A DNA stretch of 64,000 nt from Chloroflexota bacterium. GTDB taxonomy: Bacteria > Chloroflexota > Anaerolineae > Anaerolineales > Villigracilaceae. The position numbers and the translations under genes were made by a program. Positions 36,922 to 45,728 of this stretch are shown here, piece by piece. The stretch is taken from the NCBI GenBank assembly GCA_019873655.1, contig JAIOAU010000002.1, forward strand, positions 124,001 to 188,000. Direction: 5' to 3'. Under the pieces are notes generated by a model that saw only the letters and a program-made list of their open reading frames with translations, was not told where the DNA came from and did not search any database. Positions within the stretch are counted from its first letter, which is position 1, and the number at the start of each line of letters is the position of its first letter.

Positions 36922-36936
36922 CTCGATGGGGCGCGC

Positions 36937-38133
36937 ATGGCCAACGAACAGTTGGAGTATTTCACCGCTCTGAGCAACACCATTTCCAAAGGGGAATGGA
37001 AATCTGCGTTGGACGCCATGTTTGTCGCCTTGCGCAAGCGTTTCGTCTTCGACAATCTGGCGATTTACCGCGTGGACAACGAGCCGGGGCGCAACCTGCC
37101 CGAAGTGATCTACGCCCGGGCGGTCGGCCGGGGAAAGAGCCGGGAGGCGGACGCCTCGTGGGGGGAGAACATCGCCAACCAGGTGATTTCGAGCGGCCGG
37201 ATGATGATTTTGAGCCCCGAAAAACCTTCGGAAGACCGGATTGCCATGCCCTATCTGCTCGGTCTGCCGCTCGATTTTCCGGTCGCGAAAGGGGCTTTGG
37301 TGTTCGTCCGTTTTGGCGGGCCGCCTTACCTGGATGAACATCTTCCAATGGCCGTCTTGGGAGCGGCGCTGGGAGCGCGCATTCTGGAGCGCCGTCAGTT
37401 GCAGGAGCAGATTGCCTTGTTCGAGCAGGCCCGCTACCGGGCGCAGTTGCAAGATGATTTCATTGCTACGATTTCCCACGACTTGCATACGCCGCTTGGA
37501 TTCATCAAAGGGTATGCGACCTCGCTGCTCCGTTCCGACACCGTTTGGGACGCTGCCACGCAACGCGAATTCTTGACAATTATTGACGAAGAGACCGATC
37601 ATCTGATTGCTCTGATCGACCGTCTGCTCGATTCTTCGCGGCTGCAGACCGGCATGCTGGCGATGGATTTCCAGCCGGTCGTCCTCGATAAACTGATTCG
37701 CGATGTGGTTCAGCGGATGAGCAGTCGCTGCCCGGACCTAAGCGTTTCTCTCAAGATGGGCAAGTTGCCGGCCATCCAGGCCGATAACGTCCGGCTGGGG
37801 CAGGTTTTCGAAAATCTGCTCGACAACGCCGTCAAATATGCCCCCGGTTCGCCCGTGACGATTCGTGCCGAGGCGCGCGATCAGGCCATCGTGCTGACGT
37901 TTTCCGACCGGGGTCCGGGCATCCCGGTCGAACATCTGCCTTATGTGTTCGAACGCTTTTACCGCGTCCCGGGTCAGACAAGTCAGCGCGGCACCGGTCT
38001 GGGGCTTTTTATTTGCAAACAAATCGTCCAGGCTCACCATGGGCAGATCGCGGTGGAAACGGCGCCTGGAAAAGGGACGACATTTCGCATCGAACTTCCT
38101 GTCTCACAGGAGGGGAAAGGGAAGCAGCCATGA
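36937..38133 (+). CDS. Soluble histidine kinase with GAF-like sensor
   Basis: A 398-residue kinase. Residues 1-155 form a GAF-like sensor (LSNTISKGEWKSALDAMFV... ILERRQLQEQIALFEQ) with no membrane segment. HisKA has phospho-acceptor His181 in ISHDLHTPLGFIKGY, and HATPase_c has LLDNAVKYAP, DRGPGIP and GTGLGLFICKQ. The stop overlaps the response regulator ATG (ATGA), so the pair is probably cognate. Confidence 0.87.
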   Translation: MANEQLEYFTALSNTISKGEWKSALDAMFVALRKRFVFDNLAIYRVDNEPGRNLPEVIYARAVGRGKSREADASWGENIANQVISSGRMMILSPEKPSEDRIAMPYLLGLPLDFPVAKGALVFVRFGGPPYLDEHLPMAVLGAALGARILERRQLQEQIALFEQARYRAQLQDDFIATISHDLHTPLGFIKGYATSLLRSDTVWDAATQREFLTIIDEETDHLIALIDRLLDSSRLQTGMLAMDFQPVVLDKLIRDVVQRMSSRCPDLSVSLKMGKLPAIQADNVRLGQVFENLLDNAVKYAPGSPVTIRAEARDQAIVLTFSDRGPGIPVEHLPYVFERFYRVPGQTSQRGTGLGLFICKQIVQAHHGQIAVETAPGKGTTFRIELPVSQEGKGKQP

Positions 38134-38822
38134 CGACGCGTATTCTGGTGGTCGATGACGAACCGCGTTACCTGCGCCTCTTGGAAGCCAATCTGCTTAC
38201 CGAGGGCTATGAGGTCATCGCCGTGGACAATGGCCCTGAGGCGCTGGAGGTCTTTTCGACCCAGCCGGTGGACCTGATTCTGCTCGACATTCTGCTGCCT
38301 GGCATGGACGGGTTTACCGTATGTCAGCGCATTCGGCAATTTTCCAGCGTCCCGATCATCATGCTGACGGCCAAGGGCGAAGAACAAGACCGGGTGCGGG
38401 GCCTGGATGTGGGCGCGGATGACTATCTGGTCAAGCCGTTTTCGGTGATGGAGTTGCTGGCGCGCGTCCGGGCCGTGCTGCGGCGGGCGCAAGTCAGCGA
38501 GGCCGGGCAAGAGCGTTTCTTTACGCACGGCGATTTGCGCATCGACTTTGCCCGCGCCGAGGTCTGGTTGGGCGATCAGCCCGTCTATCTTTCGGCCACC
38601 GAGTATCGGCTGTTGCTGCAATTTTCTCACAACATCGGGAAAATCCTGACGGCCGAAGAATTGCTCACCAGCGTTTGGGGGCCGGAATATCGCGAGGACA
38701 AGGAAATTTTGTGGGTGACCATTGCTCGTCTGCGCCAGAAGGTGGAAAAGGACCCGCACTCGCCGCGTCACATCGTGACCCGGTCGGGGCTGGGCTATCT
38801 GATGCCGCCGCTGGAGGAGTGA
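38130..38822 (+). CDS. OmpR/PhoB-type response regulator
   Basis: A 230-residue regulator. The receiver has the acidic pair D9/D10, phospho-acceptor D53 (LILLDILLPG), a Thr in MLTAKG and the Lys in DYLVKPFSV. The C-terminal winged helix has LSATEYRLLLQF and VWGPEYREDKEILWVTIARLR, as in PhoB-like DNA-binding domains. It overlaps the upstream kinase by 4 bp, and the preceding kinase may also feed it. Confidence 0.93.
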   Translation: MTTRILVVDDEPRYLRLLEANLLTEGYEVIAVDNGPEALEVFSTQPVDLILLDILLPGMDGFTVCQRIRQFSSVPIIMLTAKGEEQDRVRGLDVGADDYLVKPFSVMELLARVRAVLRRAQVSEAGQERFFTHGDLRIDFARAEVWLGDQPVYLSATEYRLLLQFSHNIGKILTAEELLTSVWGPEYREDKEILWVTIARLRQKVEKDPHSPRHIVTRSGLGYLMPPLEE

Positions 38823-38835
38823 GGAAGGAAGGATT

Positions 38836-39996
38836 ATGGAAGGCGAGGAGTCTTTAAGTGTTCTGATCGTTGACCAGGATGCCGCCAGCCGCAATTATCT
38901 GTCGGTGATGCTGCGCCGGGCTGGTTATACGGTTCTGACGGCGCCCTCGGCCCGCGAGGGTCTCATCTCGATTTGGCGGGATTTGCCCGCGCTGGCGATT
39001 TTCGACCCCGCTCTTGCCGATATGCCCGCTGTCGAGATGGTGCGGCGTCTGCGCCAGGACCGGCGCACAGAACGCATGCCGCTGGTGGCTCTGAGCAGCA
39101 GGGAAAACGCTGAGGAGATGAACGCGCTCCTTTCGGCCGGCTGCAACGATTATCTGGTCAAATCCGGTCAGACGGTTCCTCAACTGCTCCAACTCATCCC
39201 GCGCCTGTTGCGCCAGCAGACGGATGTCAAGAAGGGCGGCTATTTGGTCGTCTTCTTGAGCGCCAAAGGCGGCACCGGCACCTCCTCCTTGTGCGCCAAC
39301 GTGGCGATGTGCCTGGGCAAGAACAAACCCGACGCCTCGGTGGTGGTCGCGGACATGGTCTTGCCGATTGGTTCGATTGCCAGCATCGTAGGTTACAACG
39401 ATCGCCTCAATCTCATCAGCGTTGCGATGCAGAGTCCCGACCTGATCACGGCTCGCTATTTCAAAGAACATCTGCCGAAGATCAATGAATGGTACTTTCG
39501 TTTGCTAGCCGGTTCGCCCGACCCGGATGTCGCCAACCAGTTGCCCGGCGACCGGCTGGGACCCGTCGTCTCCGGGCTCCAGGAAGCATTCGATTACGTG
39601 TTCATCGACCTTGGCCGCTCTCTTTCGCGTTTGAGCCTGCCGATCATCCTGCACGCCGATGTGCTGGCGTTGGTGCTGAGTACGGAGATGGCCTCGGTCA
39701 CGCTGACGCAAACCGTCTGGTCTTACTTGCAGGCGCAAGGAGTCGATTCCCGGCGCGTCTATGCCATTCTCAACCGCGCGGTGGGATTGGAGGGGTTGAC
39801 CAAGGCCGAAGCCGAGCAAATGCTCAATTTGCCGATTCAGTATGCCATGCCGTATATGGGCGGCAATTTCTCTCTGGCCAACAACCGCCACGAGCCGGTG
39901 GCGACCAAATTCCCTCTCGACGCCGCTACCCTGACCCTCAACCAGATGGCCGATCAGATTGCCGATCTGGCCCAACGGTTGCGGCGCGGCGGCTAA
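38836..39996 (+). CDS. TadZ/CpaE-like ATPase with receiver-like domain
   Basis: A 386-residue protein. The first 120 residues resemble a receiver (VLIVDQDAASRNYL, Asp in LAIFDPALAD, Lys in DYLVKSG). Residues from about 135 form a MinD/ParA-like ATPase with deviant P-loop SAKGGTGTSSLCANVA and FDYVFIDLGRSLSR as Walker B. TadZ/CpaE proteins localise Tad pilus machinery. No tad genes follow in this window; instead it sits behind the kinase-regulator genes. Confidence 0.82.
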   Translation: MEGEESLSVLIVDQDAASRNYLSVMLRRAGYTVLTAPSAREGLISIWRDLPALAIFDPALADMPAVEMVRRLRQDRRTERMPLVALSSRENAEEMNALLSAGCNDYLVKSGQTVPQLLQLIPRLLRQQTDVKKGGYLVVFLSAKGGTGTSSLCANVAMCLGKNKPDASVVVADMVLPIGSIASIVGYNDRLNLISVAMQSPDLITARYFKEHLPKINEWYFRLLAGSPDPDVANQLPGDRLGPVVSGLQEAFDYVFIDLGRSLSRLSLPIILHADVLALVLSTEMASVTLTQTVWSYLQAQGVDSRRVYAILNRAVGLEGLTKAEAEQMLNLPIQYAMPYMGGNFSLANNRHEPVATKFPLDAATLTLNQMADQIADLAQRLRRGG

Positions 39997-40013
39997 AGGG
40001 ACCGTTTCTCTGC

Positions 40014-40019
40014 TATAAT
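40014..40019 (+). promoter_or_regulatory. -10 box upstream of the double-HTH gene
   Basis: TATAAT at 40014-40019 lies 17 bp after the TadZ-like gene's stop and predicts +1 near 40026, a 27-nt leader. It probably starts a new unit of HTH, TPR, GNAT and V4R genes. Confidence 0.5.
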
Positions 40020-40052
40020 GATTTCATCCTACCTCCATTGTCCGAGGCGTCT

Positions 40053-40730
40053 ATGAGCGTAAAAGACCAGGTCAACATTCGAACCCGCAAATTGGGCGTC
40101 CTCATCCGAGACGCCCGTTTAGCCGCCCGTAAAACTCTCAGCGAATGCGCCCGGGCAATTGGCGTGACTCCTGGCACGCTGCGCGCCTGGGAGGAAGGAC
40201 GCCGGGCCCCTTCTCTGCCCGAGTTGGAAGTGCTGGCTTATTTCCTCGGCTTGCCCATCCGTCATTTTTGGGGCAAAGAGGCCATCTCGGACAATCCGCC
40301 GCCGACCGAGGCGCTCAATTTGCCGGTGTTGGTAGGGGTGCGGCAGCGGAAGGTGGGGGCCTTGCTGCGCCAGGAGCGCGAGAAGGCCAGTCTCTCCCTG
40401 CGGGCGCTTGCCGAGCAGACGGGGCTGTCCACTGCCCGCATCAAATCCTATGAACTGGGCGAACGCCCGATTCCCCTGCCCGATCTGGAGGTCATGATGA
40501 ACATCCTGGGCGGGCAGGTCGAGAGTCTGTTCGACCAGACCGGGCCGATTGGTCTGTGGATGATTCAACAGCGCGCCATTCAGGATTTTCTGGATTTGCC
40601 GCCCGAATTGCAAGCCTTTGTCTGCAAGCCGGTCAACCGGCCGTATCTGGAACTGGCTCTCAAACTCAGCACCCTCTCTACCGAACGGCTGCGCTCGGTG
40701 GCCGAGGGTTTGCTCGACATTACTTTCTGA
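40053..40730 (+). CDS. Protein with two XRE-type HTH domains
   Basis: A 225-residue soluble protein with two helix-turn-helix units in tandem. The first includes LIRDARLAARKTLSECARAI and ends LEVLAYFLGLP; the second includes LLRQEREKASLSLRALAEQT and ends LEVMMNILGGQ. A C-terminal region with ELALKLSTLSTERLRSVAEG resembles the end of some single-HTH regulators. A monomer with two HTHs could read a direct or inverted DNA repeat. Target unknown; autoregulation is possible. Confidence 0.82.
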   Translation: MSVKDQVNIRTRKLGVLIRDARLAARKTLSECARAIGVTPGTLRAWEEGRRAPSLPELEVLAYFLGLPIRHFWGKEAISDNPPPTEALNLPVLVGVRQRKVGALLRQEREKASLSLRALAEQTGLSTARIKSYELGERPIPLPDLEVMMNILGGQVESLFDQTGPIGLWMIQQRAIQDFLDLPPELQAFVCKPVNRPYLELALKLSTLSTERLRSVAEGLLDITF

Positions 40731-40736
40731 GTTCCT

Positions 40737-41270
40737 ATGATGACGTCTCTCTCTCCCGAACAATTAGCGGACGAAGCCCGGCGCCTTTACCAGGCCGGCG
40801 ATTTTGCAGCCGCGGCCGAGGCCTATGGCCGCGCCGCCGAAGCCTACGCAGGAGCCCAGGACGCTTTGATGGCGGCCGAGATGCGCAACAATCAGGCGGT
40901 TAGTCTGCTGCGCGCCCGGCGGCCGGAGGCCGCTCTGAGCGCTGTCCAGGGAACGGACGCCGTCTTCGAGCAGGCCGGCGATTGGAAACGCCAGGGAATG
41001 GCCCTGGCCAATCTGGCCAGCGCGCTGGAGGCCTTGAAGCGCAGGAAAGAAGCGATGACCTATTATCAGCGCGCCGCCGACGCGCTCGAAAAGGCCGGCG
41101 AAGGCGATTTGCGCGTCGAAATCATGCAATTGCTGGCGATGGATTATCTGCGCCGGGGCAAGTTCTTCGACGCCGTGCTGGCGCTTCAATCGGGCATGGC
41201 GGGCGTCAAGAATCCGACGCCGCGCCAAAAACTCTTCAAAAAACTGCTCTTCCTGCGTCTATGGCGATAG
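40737..41270 (+). CDS. Tetratricopeptide repeat protein
   Basis: A 177-residue protein with about three to four TPR-like helical pairs, for example ADEARRLYQAGDFAAAAEAY and ALANLASALEALKRRKEAMT followed by YYQRAADALEK. There is no signal peptide or membrane helix. It starts 6 bp after the double-HTH gene and overlaps the GNAT gene by 10 bp, which points to an operon. TPRs mediate protein-protein contact; the partner may be one of the adjacent products. Confidence 0.78.
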   Translation: MMTSLSPEQLADEARRLYQAGDFAAAAEAYGRAAEAYAGAQDALMAAEMRNNQAVSLLRARRPEAALSAVQGTDAVFEQAGDWKRQGMALANLASALEALKRRKEAMTYYQRAADALEKAGEGDLRVEIMQLLAMDYLRRGKFFDAVLALQSGMAGVKNPTPRQKLFKKLLFLRLWR

Positions 41271-42127
41271 AGTCCGGGGCGCGCATCCGCTCGGCGGTCT
41301 TTGCCGACCAGCGGCGGCTTGCCAGCCTCTTCAACGGCGACGTCCTCCTGCACCGCCACCTCGATTGGCGCAAGCCCCTCGATTGGATCGGGACTCCGCC
41401 CTTCCTGGTCTTAGAAGAATACGACCAAATTTTGGCCGCCCTGGCCTGCCCGCCCGACCCGCAGGGGATTGCTTGGGTGCGCCTGTTCGTTGCGACTGGC
41501 CGCTTGCCTGTCCGGGATGCCTGGTTTCCTTTGTGGGAGGCCGCCCGGCGCGACCTGGCCAGCCGCGGCGGTTTTGTTGCCGCGGCGATTGCCTTGCAGC
41601 CCTGGTTTGTGGATGTATTGGAAGCCAGCCGTTTCGAATTGCGCCAGCACATCGTCATGCTCGAGCGAGAATCCCAGGCGGCGGTCGGTTATTCCCTGCC
41701 GGACAATGTCGCTTTGCGTTTGATGATGCCTTACGATTTGCCGGCAGTGGCCGAGGTCGACGCCGCGGCCTTCGAGCCGCTTTGGCAGAACAGCCTGTCG
41801 GCCCTGGAGTGGGCTTATCCGCAGGCGATCGTTGCGACGGTGGCCGAACAGGATGGCCGCCTGGTCGGGTATCAAATCAGCACGCCCAATCCCCTCGGCG
41901 CTCATTTGGCCCGTCTGGCGGTCTGTCCCGACATGCAGGGACACGGCGTGGGATTTGCCCTGATCGCCGACCTTGTCCAGCGGCTGGCGCGCCGCCGCAT
42001 CTACCGACTGACGGTCAACACCCAGAGCGACAACGCGGCTTCTTTGAAGTTGTACCAGCAAATGGGTTTCCGCCTTACCCATGAACGGTATCCGGTGTAT
42101 TGTATGCAAGTGGAAGGAGGTGCATGA
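41261..42127 (+). CDS. GNAT-family N-acetyltransferase
   Basis: A 288-residue protein with a diverged N-terminal half and a GNAT domain in the C-terminal half (about residues 145-285). The acetyl-CoA-binding region is RLAVCPDMQGHGVGFALIAD, and NTQSDNAASLKLYQQMGFR is the typical final motif. The target is unknown. It overlaps the TPR gene before it and the V4R-like gene after it. Confidence 0.85.
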   Translation: MAIESGARIRSAVFADQRRLASLFNGDVLLHRHLDWRKPLDWIGTPPFLVLEEYDQILAALACPPDPQGIAWVRLFVATGRLPVRDAWFPLWEAARRDLASRGGFVAAAIALQPWFVDVLEASRFELRQHIVMLERESQAAVGYSLPDNVALRLMMPYDLPAVAEVDAAAFEPLWQNSLSALEWAYPQAIVATVAEQDGRLVGYQISTPNPLGAHLARLAVCPDMQGHGVGFALIADLVQRLARRRIYRLTVNTQSDNAASLKLYQQMGFRLTHERYPVYCMQVEGGA

Positions 42128-42747
42128 TGGTCAGCACAGACGAGGCTGTCATTGTCAACGCTTTGGTCCGACAGGCGTTGGTCGCGGCGCAGGAGGTCAT
42201 GGGGGAGAACGGCTTACATGCCGTCTTGCGCAGCAGCGGGTTGGAGCGGTTCATTGACAACCTGCCGCCGGATAACCTGGAGCCGGGAATCAAAACCGTC
42301 GAATACGCCCGTCTGAACGAAGCCATCGAGGCCTTCTACGGCCGCGGCGGGCGCGGCATGCTGCGCCGGATTGGGAAAGCGTCTTTTCAGTACGGCGTCC
42401 GCGAGCAGGGCGCTTTGCTCGGTCTGGCTGGCGCGGCCCTCAAACTGGTCCCGCAGCATGGGCGCATCAAATTCATCCTGAATGCGCTGGTCAATGCGCT
42501 CAAGAAGACCAACCCCCAAGTCGACGCCTGGGTCGAAGAGAAGGATGGAAAACTGGCCTATATCGAATCGACCTGCGCGATTTGCAAAGGGCGGACCAGC
42601 GACGCGCCCATTTGTCATTTGTACGTCGGCTCGATTGGGGAGGCGGTTCGTTGGGCCACCGGCCAGGAATATGAAATCATCGAAACCCATTGCATTGCCA
42701 AGGGCGATCCCTATTGCCGCTTCGAGGTGGGGGAGGTGAGAACATGA
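42124..42747 (+). CDS. V4R-like domain protein 1, Cys-rich
   Basis: A 207-residue soluble protein. The C-terminal third shows a V4R-like pattern with clustered Cys: STCAICKGRTSDAPICHL, then GEAVRWATGQEYEIIETHC and DPYCRFEV. V4R domains bind small hydrophobic molecules in sensors such as DmpR/XylR and occur in BchJ. The Cys/His set could bind a metal (inference). GGAAGGAGG precedes the start and the ATG overlaps the GNAT stop. The next gene is a diverged paralogue. Confidence 0.68.
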   Translation: MMVSTDEAVIVNALVRQALVAAQEVMGENGLHAVLRSSGLERFIDNLPPDNLEPGIKTVEYARLNEAIEAFYGRGGRGMLRRIGKASFQYGVREQGALLGLAGAALKLVPQHGRIKFILNALVNALKKTNPQVDAWVEEKDGKLAYIESTCAICKGRTSDAPICHLYVGSIGEAVRWATGQEYEIIETHCIAKGDPYCRFEVGEVRT

Positions 42748-43364
42748 CCGCCGAGGGTGTGGCGCGCGTCTTCTCCCCGTCTTTGCTGATTCATTTTGTG
42801 GATGTGCTCCGTCAGGAAGTGGGCGCGGAGAAATGGCCTCTCATCCTGGCGGGGGTTCATCTTTCCTCCGCCATGTTCGAGAAAGAGAGTCTGGAGGCCC
42901 TCGATGGCGCCGGCGCAGCAGACCTCTATGCCCGCGCCCAGCAGGCATTGCGTCTCTTCTATGGACGCGGGGCGCGCGGCATTTTGATTCGCGTCGGTTT
43001 TGGGTTGTGGGAACGGCTGGCCGCCTCCGCCTCTTTTGTGGAGAAGGCCGAACTCCATGTGTTGCGCAGTTTGCCTGCTCCGGCCAGGCCGCGGCGGGCG
43101 CTGGAGGTACTGGCCGCCCGTCTGCGCGAGGGCGGCGGCAGCATCTCGATTCACACCCTGGACCTGGATTTGCTACTGGCCGACCATTCCAGTCCGAGCA
43201 CGCTCGGCCAGTCAGACGAGTCTCCCATTTGCTACGTGACCCTGGGCCTGATTCAGGCCGCCCTGCGCTGGGCTACCGGCCGCGAATTCGACGTCGAAGA
43301 AATCGCCTGCAGGGCTACAGGACAGACGGCCTGCGAATTCAGAATCAAAGTCGGAGGTAGTTGA
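42744..43364 (+). CDS. V4R-like domain protein 2
   Basis: A 206-residue paralogue of the preceding protein, sharing FYGRGARGILIRVGF (versus FYGRGGRGMLRRIGK) and ALRWATGREFDVEEIACRAT (versus AVRWATGQEYEIIETHCIAK). It keeps only part of the Cys set (SPICYV, ACRA, ACEF), so the putative metal site is weakened. The start overlaps the upstream stop (ATGA). The pair may form a heterodimeric sensor (inference). Confidence 0.65.
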   Translation: MTAEGVARVFSPSLLIHFVDVLRQEVGAEKWPLILAGVHLSSAMFEKESLEALDGAGAADLYARAQQALRLFYGRGARGILIRVGFGLWERLAASASFVEKAELHVLRSLPAPARPRRALEVLAARLREGGGSISIHTLDLDLLLADHSSPSTLGQSDESPICYVTLGLIQAALRWATGREFDVEEIACRATGQTACEFRIKVGGS

Positions 43365-43367
43365 TTT

Positions 43368-44189
43368 ATGGAATGGACCTGGAAATCATTCGATGGCCTC
43401 GACATGTTCGGGCGCGGCTGGATCCCGGAAGGCAAGCCCAAGGCTGTCATCGTGCTGGTTCATGGCCTGGGCGAACATTGCGGGCGCTACGATCATGTGG
43501 GCCAAATGCTGGCCGGGAACGGTTATGCTTTGCTGGCCTTTGACCTGCGCGGCCACGGCAAGTCCGGCGGACAGCGGGGCCACGCGCCCTCTATCGAAGC
43601 CTTTATGAGGGACATTGACGAAATGCTCGCCCAGGCGGCCGCCCGCTATCCGGGCCTGCCGCAATTTATCTACGGCCATAGTTTGGGCGGCATTTTGGTC
43701 TTGAACTACGTCTTGCGCCGCAAGCCGGCGCTGGCCGGGGCGCTGGTCTCGTCGCCGGGCCTGCGCACGGCGCTCGAGGCCCAGAAGGCGAAGGTGGCGC
43801 TTGCCAAACTGTTGGGCGCTCTGATGCCGACCGGCGGCCTTCCCAGCGGGCTGGACGCCAATATGATTTCCCGCGACCCCGAGGTGGTTAAGCGTTACAA
43901 AGAAGACCCTCTTGTCCATGACAAGATCACCTTTGGCATGGCCAAGGAATTGATGGGCGCGATTGCCTGGGCTTTTGAACACGCCAGCGAGTTCTCGATT
44001 CCGCTCCTGCTCATGCACGGGACGGCCGACCAGATCGCTTTCGACCGCGGCAGTAAAGAATTTGCCGCCAGCGTCAAGGGCGATTGCACGCTGAAACTCT
44101 GGGAGGGCCTCTATCACGAGCCTCACAACGAGCCGGAAAAACAGGAAGTGTTCCGCTTTATGCTGGATTGGCTAAAAGCGCACTGTTGA
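43368..44189 (+). CDS. Alpha/beta hydrolase, monoacylglycerol lipase-like
   Basis: A 273-residue serine hydrolase. VHGLGEHCGRYDHV is the oxyanion-hole region, GHSLGG is the nucleophile elbow, and the acidic residue and His lie in HGTADQIAF and EGLYHEPHNEPEK. This matches monoacylglycerol lipase/lysophospholipase proteins. It lacks a signal peptide. It is 3 bp after the second V4R-like gene and ends the unit. Confidence 0.88.
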   Translation: MEWTWKSFDGLDMFGRGWIPEGKPKAVIVLVHGLGEHCGRYDHVGQMLAGNGYALLAFDLRGHGKSGGQRGHAPSIEAFMRDIDEMLAQAAARYPGLPQFIYGHSLGGILVLNYVLRRKPALAGALVSSPGLRTALEAQKAKVALAKLLGALMPTGGLPSGLDANMISRDPEVVKRYKEDPLVHDKITFGMAKELMGAIAWAFEHASEFSIPLLLMHGTADQIAFDRGSKEFAASVKGDCTLKLWEGLYHEPHNEPEKQEVFRFMLDWLKAHC

Positions 44190-44242
44190 TTCTGCGTGAC
44201 CGATGATTTTCGTGTAGCCAATATCCTAAAACGATCCTGGCG

Positions 44243-45091
44243 ATGACCATCGGCGAATGGCTCGAAAGAGCGGCTGCCCGTTTGCGCAGGCAGAGCGAGA
44301 CGGCCGAGTTGGACGCCCAGGTGCTGCTGGCCAAAATTCTGGGGCGGCCGCGCGCCTGGCTGCTGGCCCATCCGGAAGTCGCCCTTACCCAGGAGCAAGC
44401 AGACCTCCTCGAGAAAGCGCTGACGCGTCTGAGACGCGGCGAACCCCTCCCTTATGTGCTGGGGGAGTGGGAGTTCTTTGGCTTGTCCTTCCTGGTAACC
44501 CCGGAGGTCTTGATTCCCCGGCCCGAGACCGAACTTCTGGTTGAGCGCGCCCTGGAATGGCTGCGGACTCACCCTGGTCGGCGGCGTCTGCTGGACGTGG
44601 GCACCGGCTCGGGGTGTATCGCCGTTGCCTTGGCGGTCAACGTCCCGGATTTGAACGTTCTCGCCACCGACATTTCTTCTTCTGCCCTCGAGGTGGCGCG
44701 CCGCAACGCCGCTCGGCTGGGAGTCGAGGGGCGGGTCGAATTTGTCCAGTGGGATTTGCTGCCCGATCAACCGTCAGGCGGGGTCGAGCCTTTCGATGTG
44801 ATTGCCGCGAATTTGCCCTATATTCCGACCCGCCTTCTTCGCAAACTGGCGGTGTATCGCCGCGAACCCGTCCTCGCCCTCGACGGCGGCCAGGACGGTC
44901 TGGACCTGGTGCGCCGGCTGCTGGCGGCGGCTCCAGATTGGCTGTCTCCTGGTGGGCTGGTTTTGCTAGAAATTGAGGCCTCCGAGGGGCCGGCGGCGAT
45001 GGCGCTGGCGTTCGATTTGTTCGTGCAGGCCGAGATTCACCTGTATCAAGACTTGTCGGGGCACGACCGCTTGCTGGAGATTCGGACCTAA
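44243..45091 (+). CDS. prmC: Peptide chain release factor Gln methyltransferase PrmC
   Basis: A 282-residue HemK/PrmC enzyme that methylates the GGQ glutamine of release factors. The N-terminal helical domain ends around residue 80, followed by LIPRPETELLVERAL, SAM motif DVGTGSGCIAVALAV and the catalytic loop. The loop reads NLPYIPT where the family usually has NPPY; the substitution is seen in sequence and its effect is unknown. It is convergent with the adenosyltransferase gene, with only 6 bp between stops. Confidence 0.92.
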   Translation: MTIGEWLERAAARLRRQSETAELDAQVLLAKILGRPRAWLLAHPEVALTQEQADLLEKALTRLRRGEPLPYVLGEWEFFGLSFLVTPEVLIPRPETELLVERALEWLRTHPGRRRLLDVGTGSGCIAVALAVNVPDLNVLATDISSSALEVARRNAARLGVEGRVEFVQWDLLPDQPSGGVEPFDVIAANLPYIPTRLLRKLAVYRREPVLALDGGQDGLDLVRRLLAAAPDWLSPGGLVLLEIEASEGPAAMALAFDLFVQAEIHLYQDLSGHDRLLEIRT

Positions 45092-45097
45092 AGGCCT

Positions 45098-45646
45098 CTA
45101 CAGTCCTTTTGCCAGAGTCGTTGACCGGCCAGCGTGTTGATTTTCGAGTAGTTCGAGCGCAAAGCACAGGGAGGAGAGCCGGTTCAGATATTGCAACGGC
45201 AGCCGATTGTTCAGTTCTTGCTGGTCTATCAGCGCCGAGATGCGCCGCTCGGCGCGGCGGACGACGGTGCGGGCCAGCGCCAGGGCTGCGCCGGCGAGCG
45301 AATCGCCGGGCAGAATGAACTCGCGCGGGATGGGGGCAACAGCAGACAACGCCTCGGCCTGCTCGTCCAGCCATTGCAGGCGCGCCGGTTCCAGGGACCG
45401 GAAGCGTTCGGCGTGGGCCGGCGCAGCGGCCACCTCGGCCATGATTTTATAGAGGTCGCGCTGAACCTCCACGAGGAGGGGCGCGGTCTGGGGCGCGGCG
45501 GCCAGGGCGCGCGCCAGCCCCAAAGCGGCGCTGGCCTCGTCGAGCGTTCCGAGCGCTTCGAAACGCGGATGATGTTTGGGCAGACGGCCCTCGCCAAGCA
45601 GGCCGGTCGTGCCGTCATCGCCTGTACGGGTGAAGAAAGTGGGCAT
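45098..45646 (-). CDS. PduO-type cob(I)alamin adenosyltransferase
   Basis: A 182-residue ATP:cob(I)alamin adenosyltransferase making coenzyme B12. It starts FTRTGDDGTTGLLGEGRL, the family ATP-binding N-terminus; FILPGDSLAGAALALART and VVRRAERRI supply the later active-site residues. The ATG at 45646 was chosen over a frame starting at 45739, because conservation begins at MPTFFTRTGDDG and a TATAAT box on the minus strand (45658-45653) places +1 exactly at 45646. Confidence 0.93.
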   Translation of the reverse strand: MPTFFTRTGDDGTTGLLGEGRLPKHHPRFEALGTLDEASAALGLARALAAAPQTAPLLVEVQRDLYKIMAEVAAAPAHAERFRSLEPARLQWLDEQAEALSAVAPIPREFILPGDSLAGAALALARTVVRRAERRISALIDQQELNNRLPLQYLNRLSSLCFALELLENQHAGRSTTLAKGL

Positions 45647-45652
45647 GGATGA

Positions 45653-45696
45653 ATTATAACCAAATGAGGGGGGAATCGAGACTTTTGGCTTATAAT
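45653..45696. promoter_or_regulatory. Divergent promoters, adenosyltransferase / cyclase
   Basis: On the minus strand TATAAT (45658 down to 45653) predicts +1 at 45646, the start codon itself. On the plus strand TATAAT (45691-45696) predicts +1 near 45703, a 26-nt leader for the cyclase gene. Neither -35 box is strong. Confidence 0.55.
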
Positions 45697-45728
45697 ATTC
45701 GAAGACCTTTTCTCTCCTTCGAGCCAAC

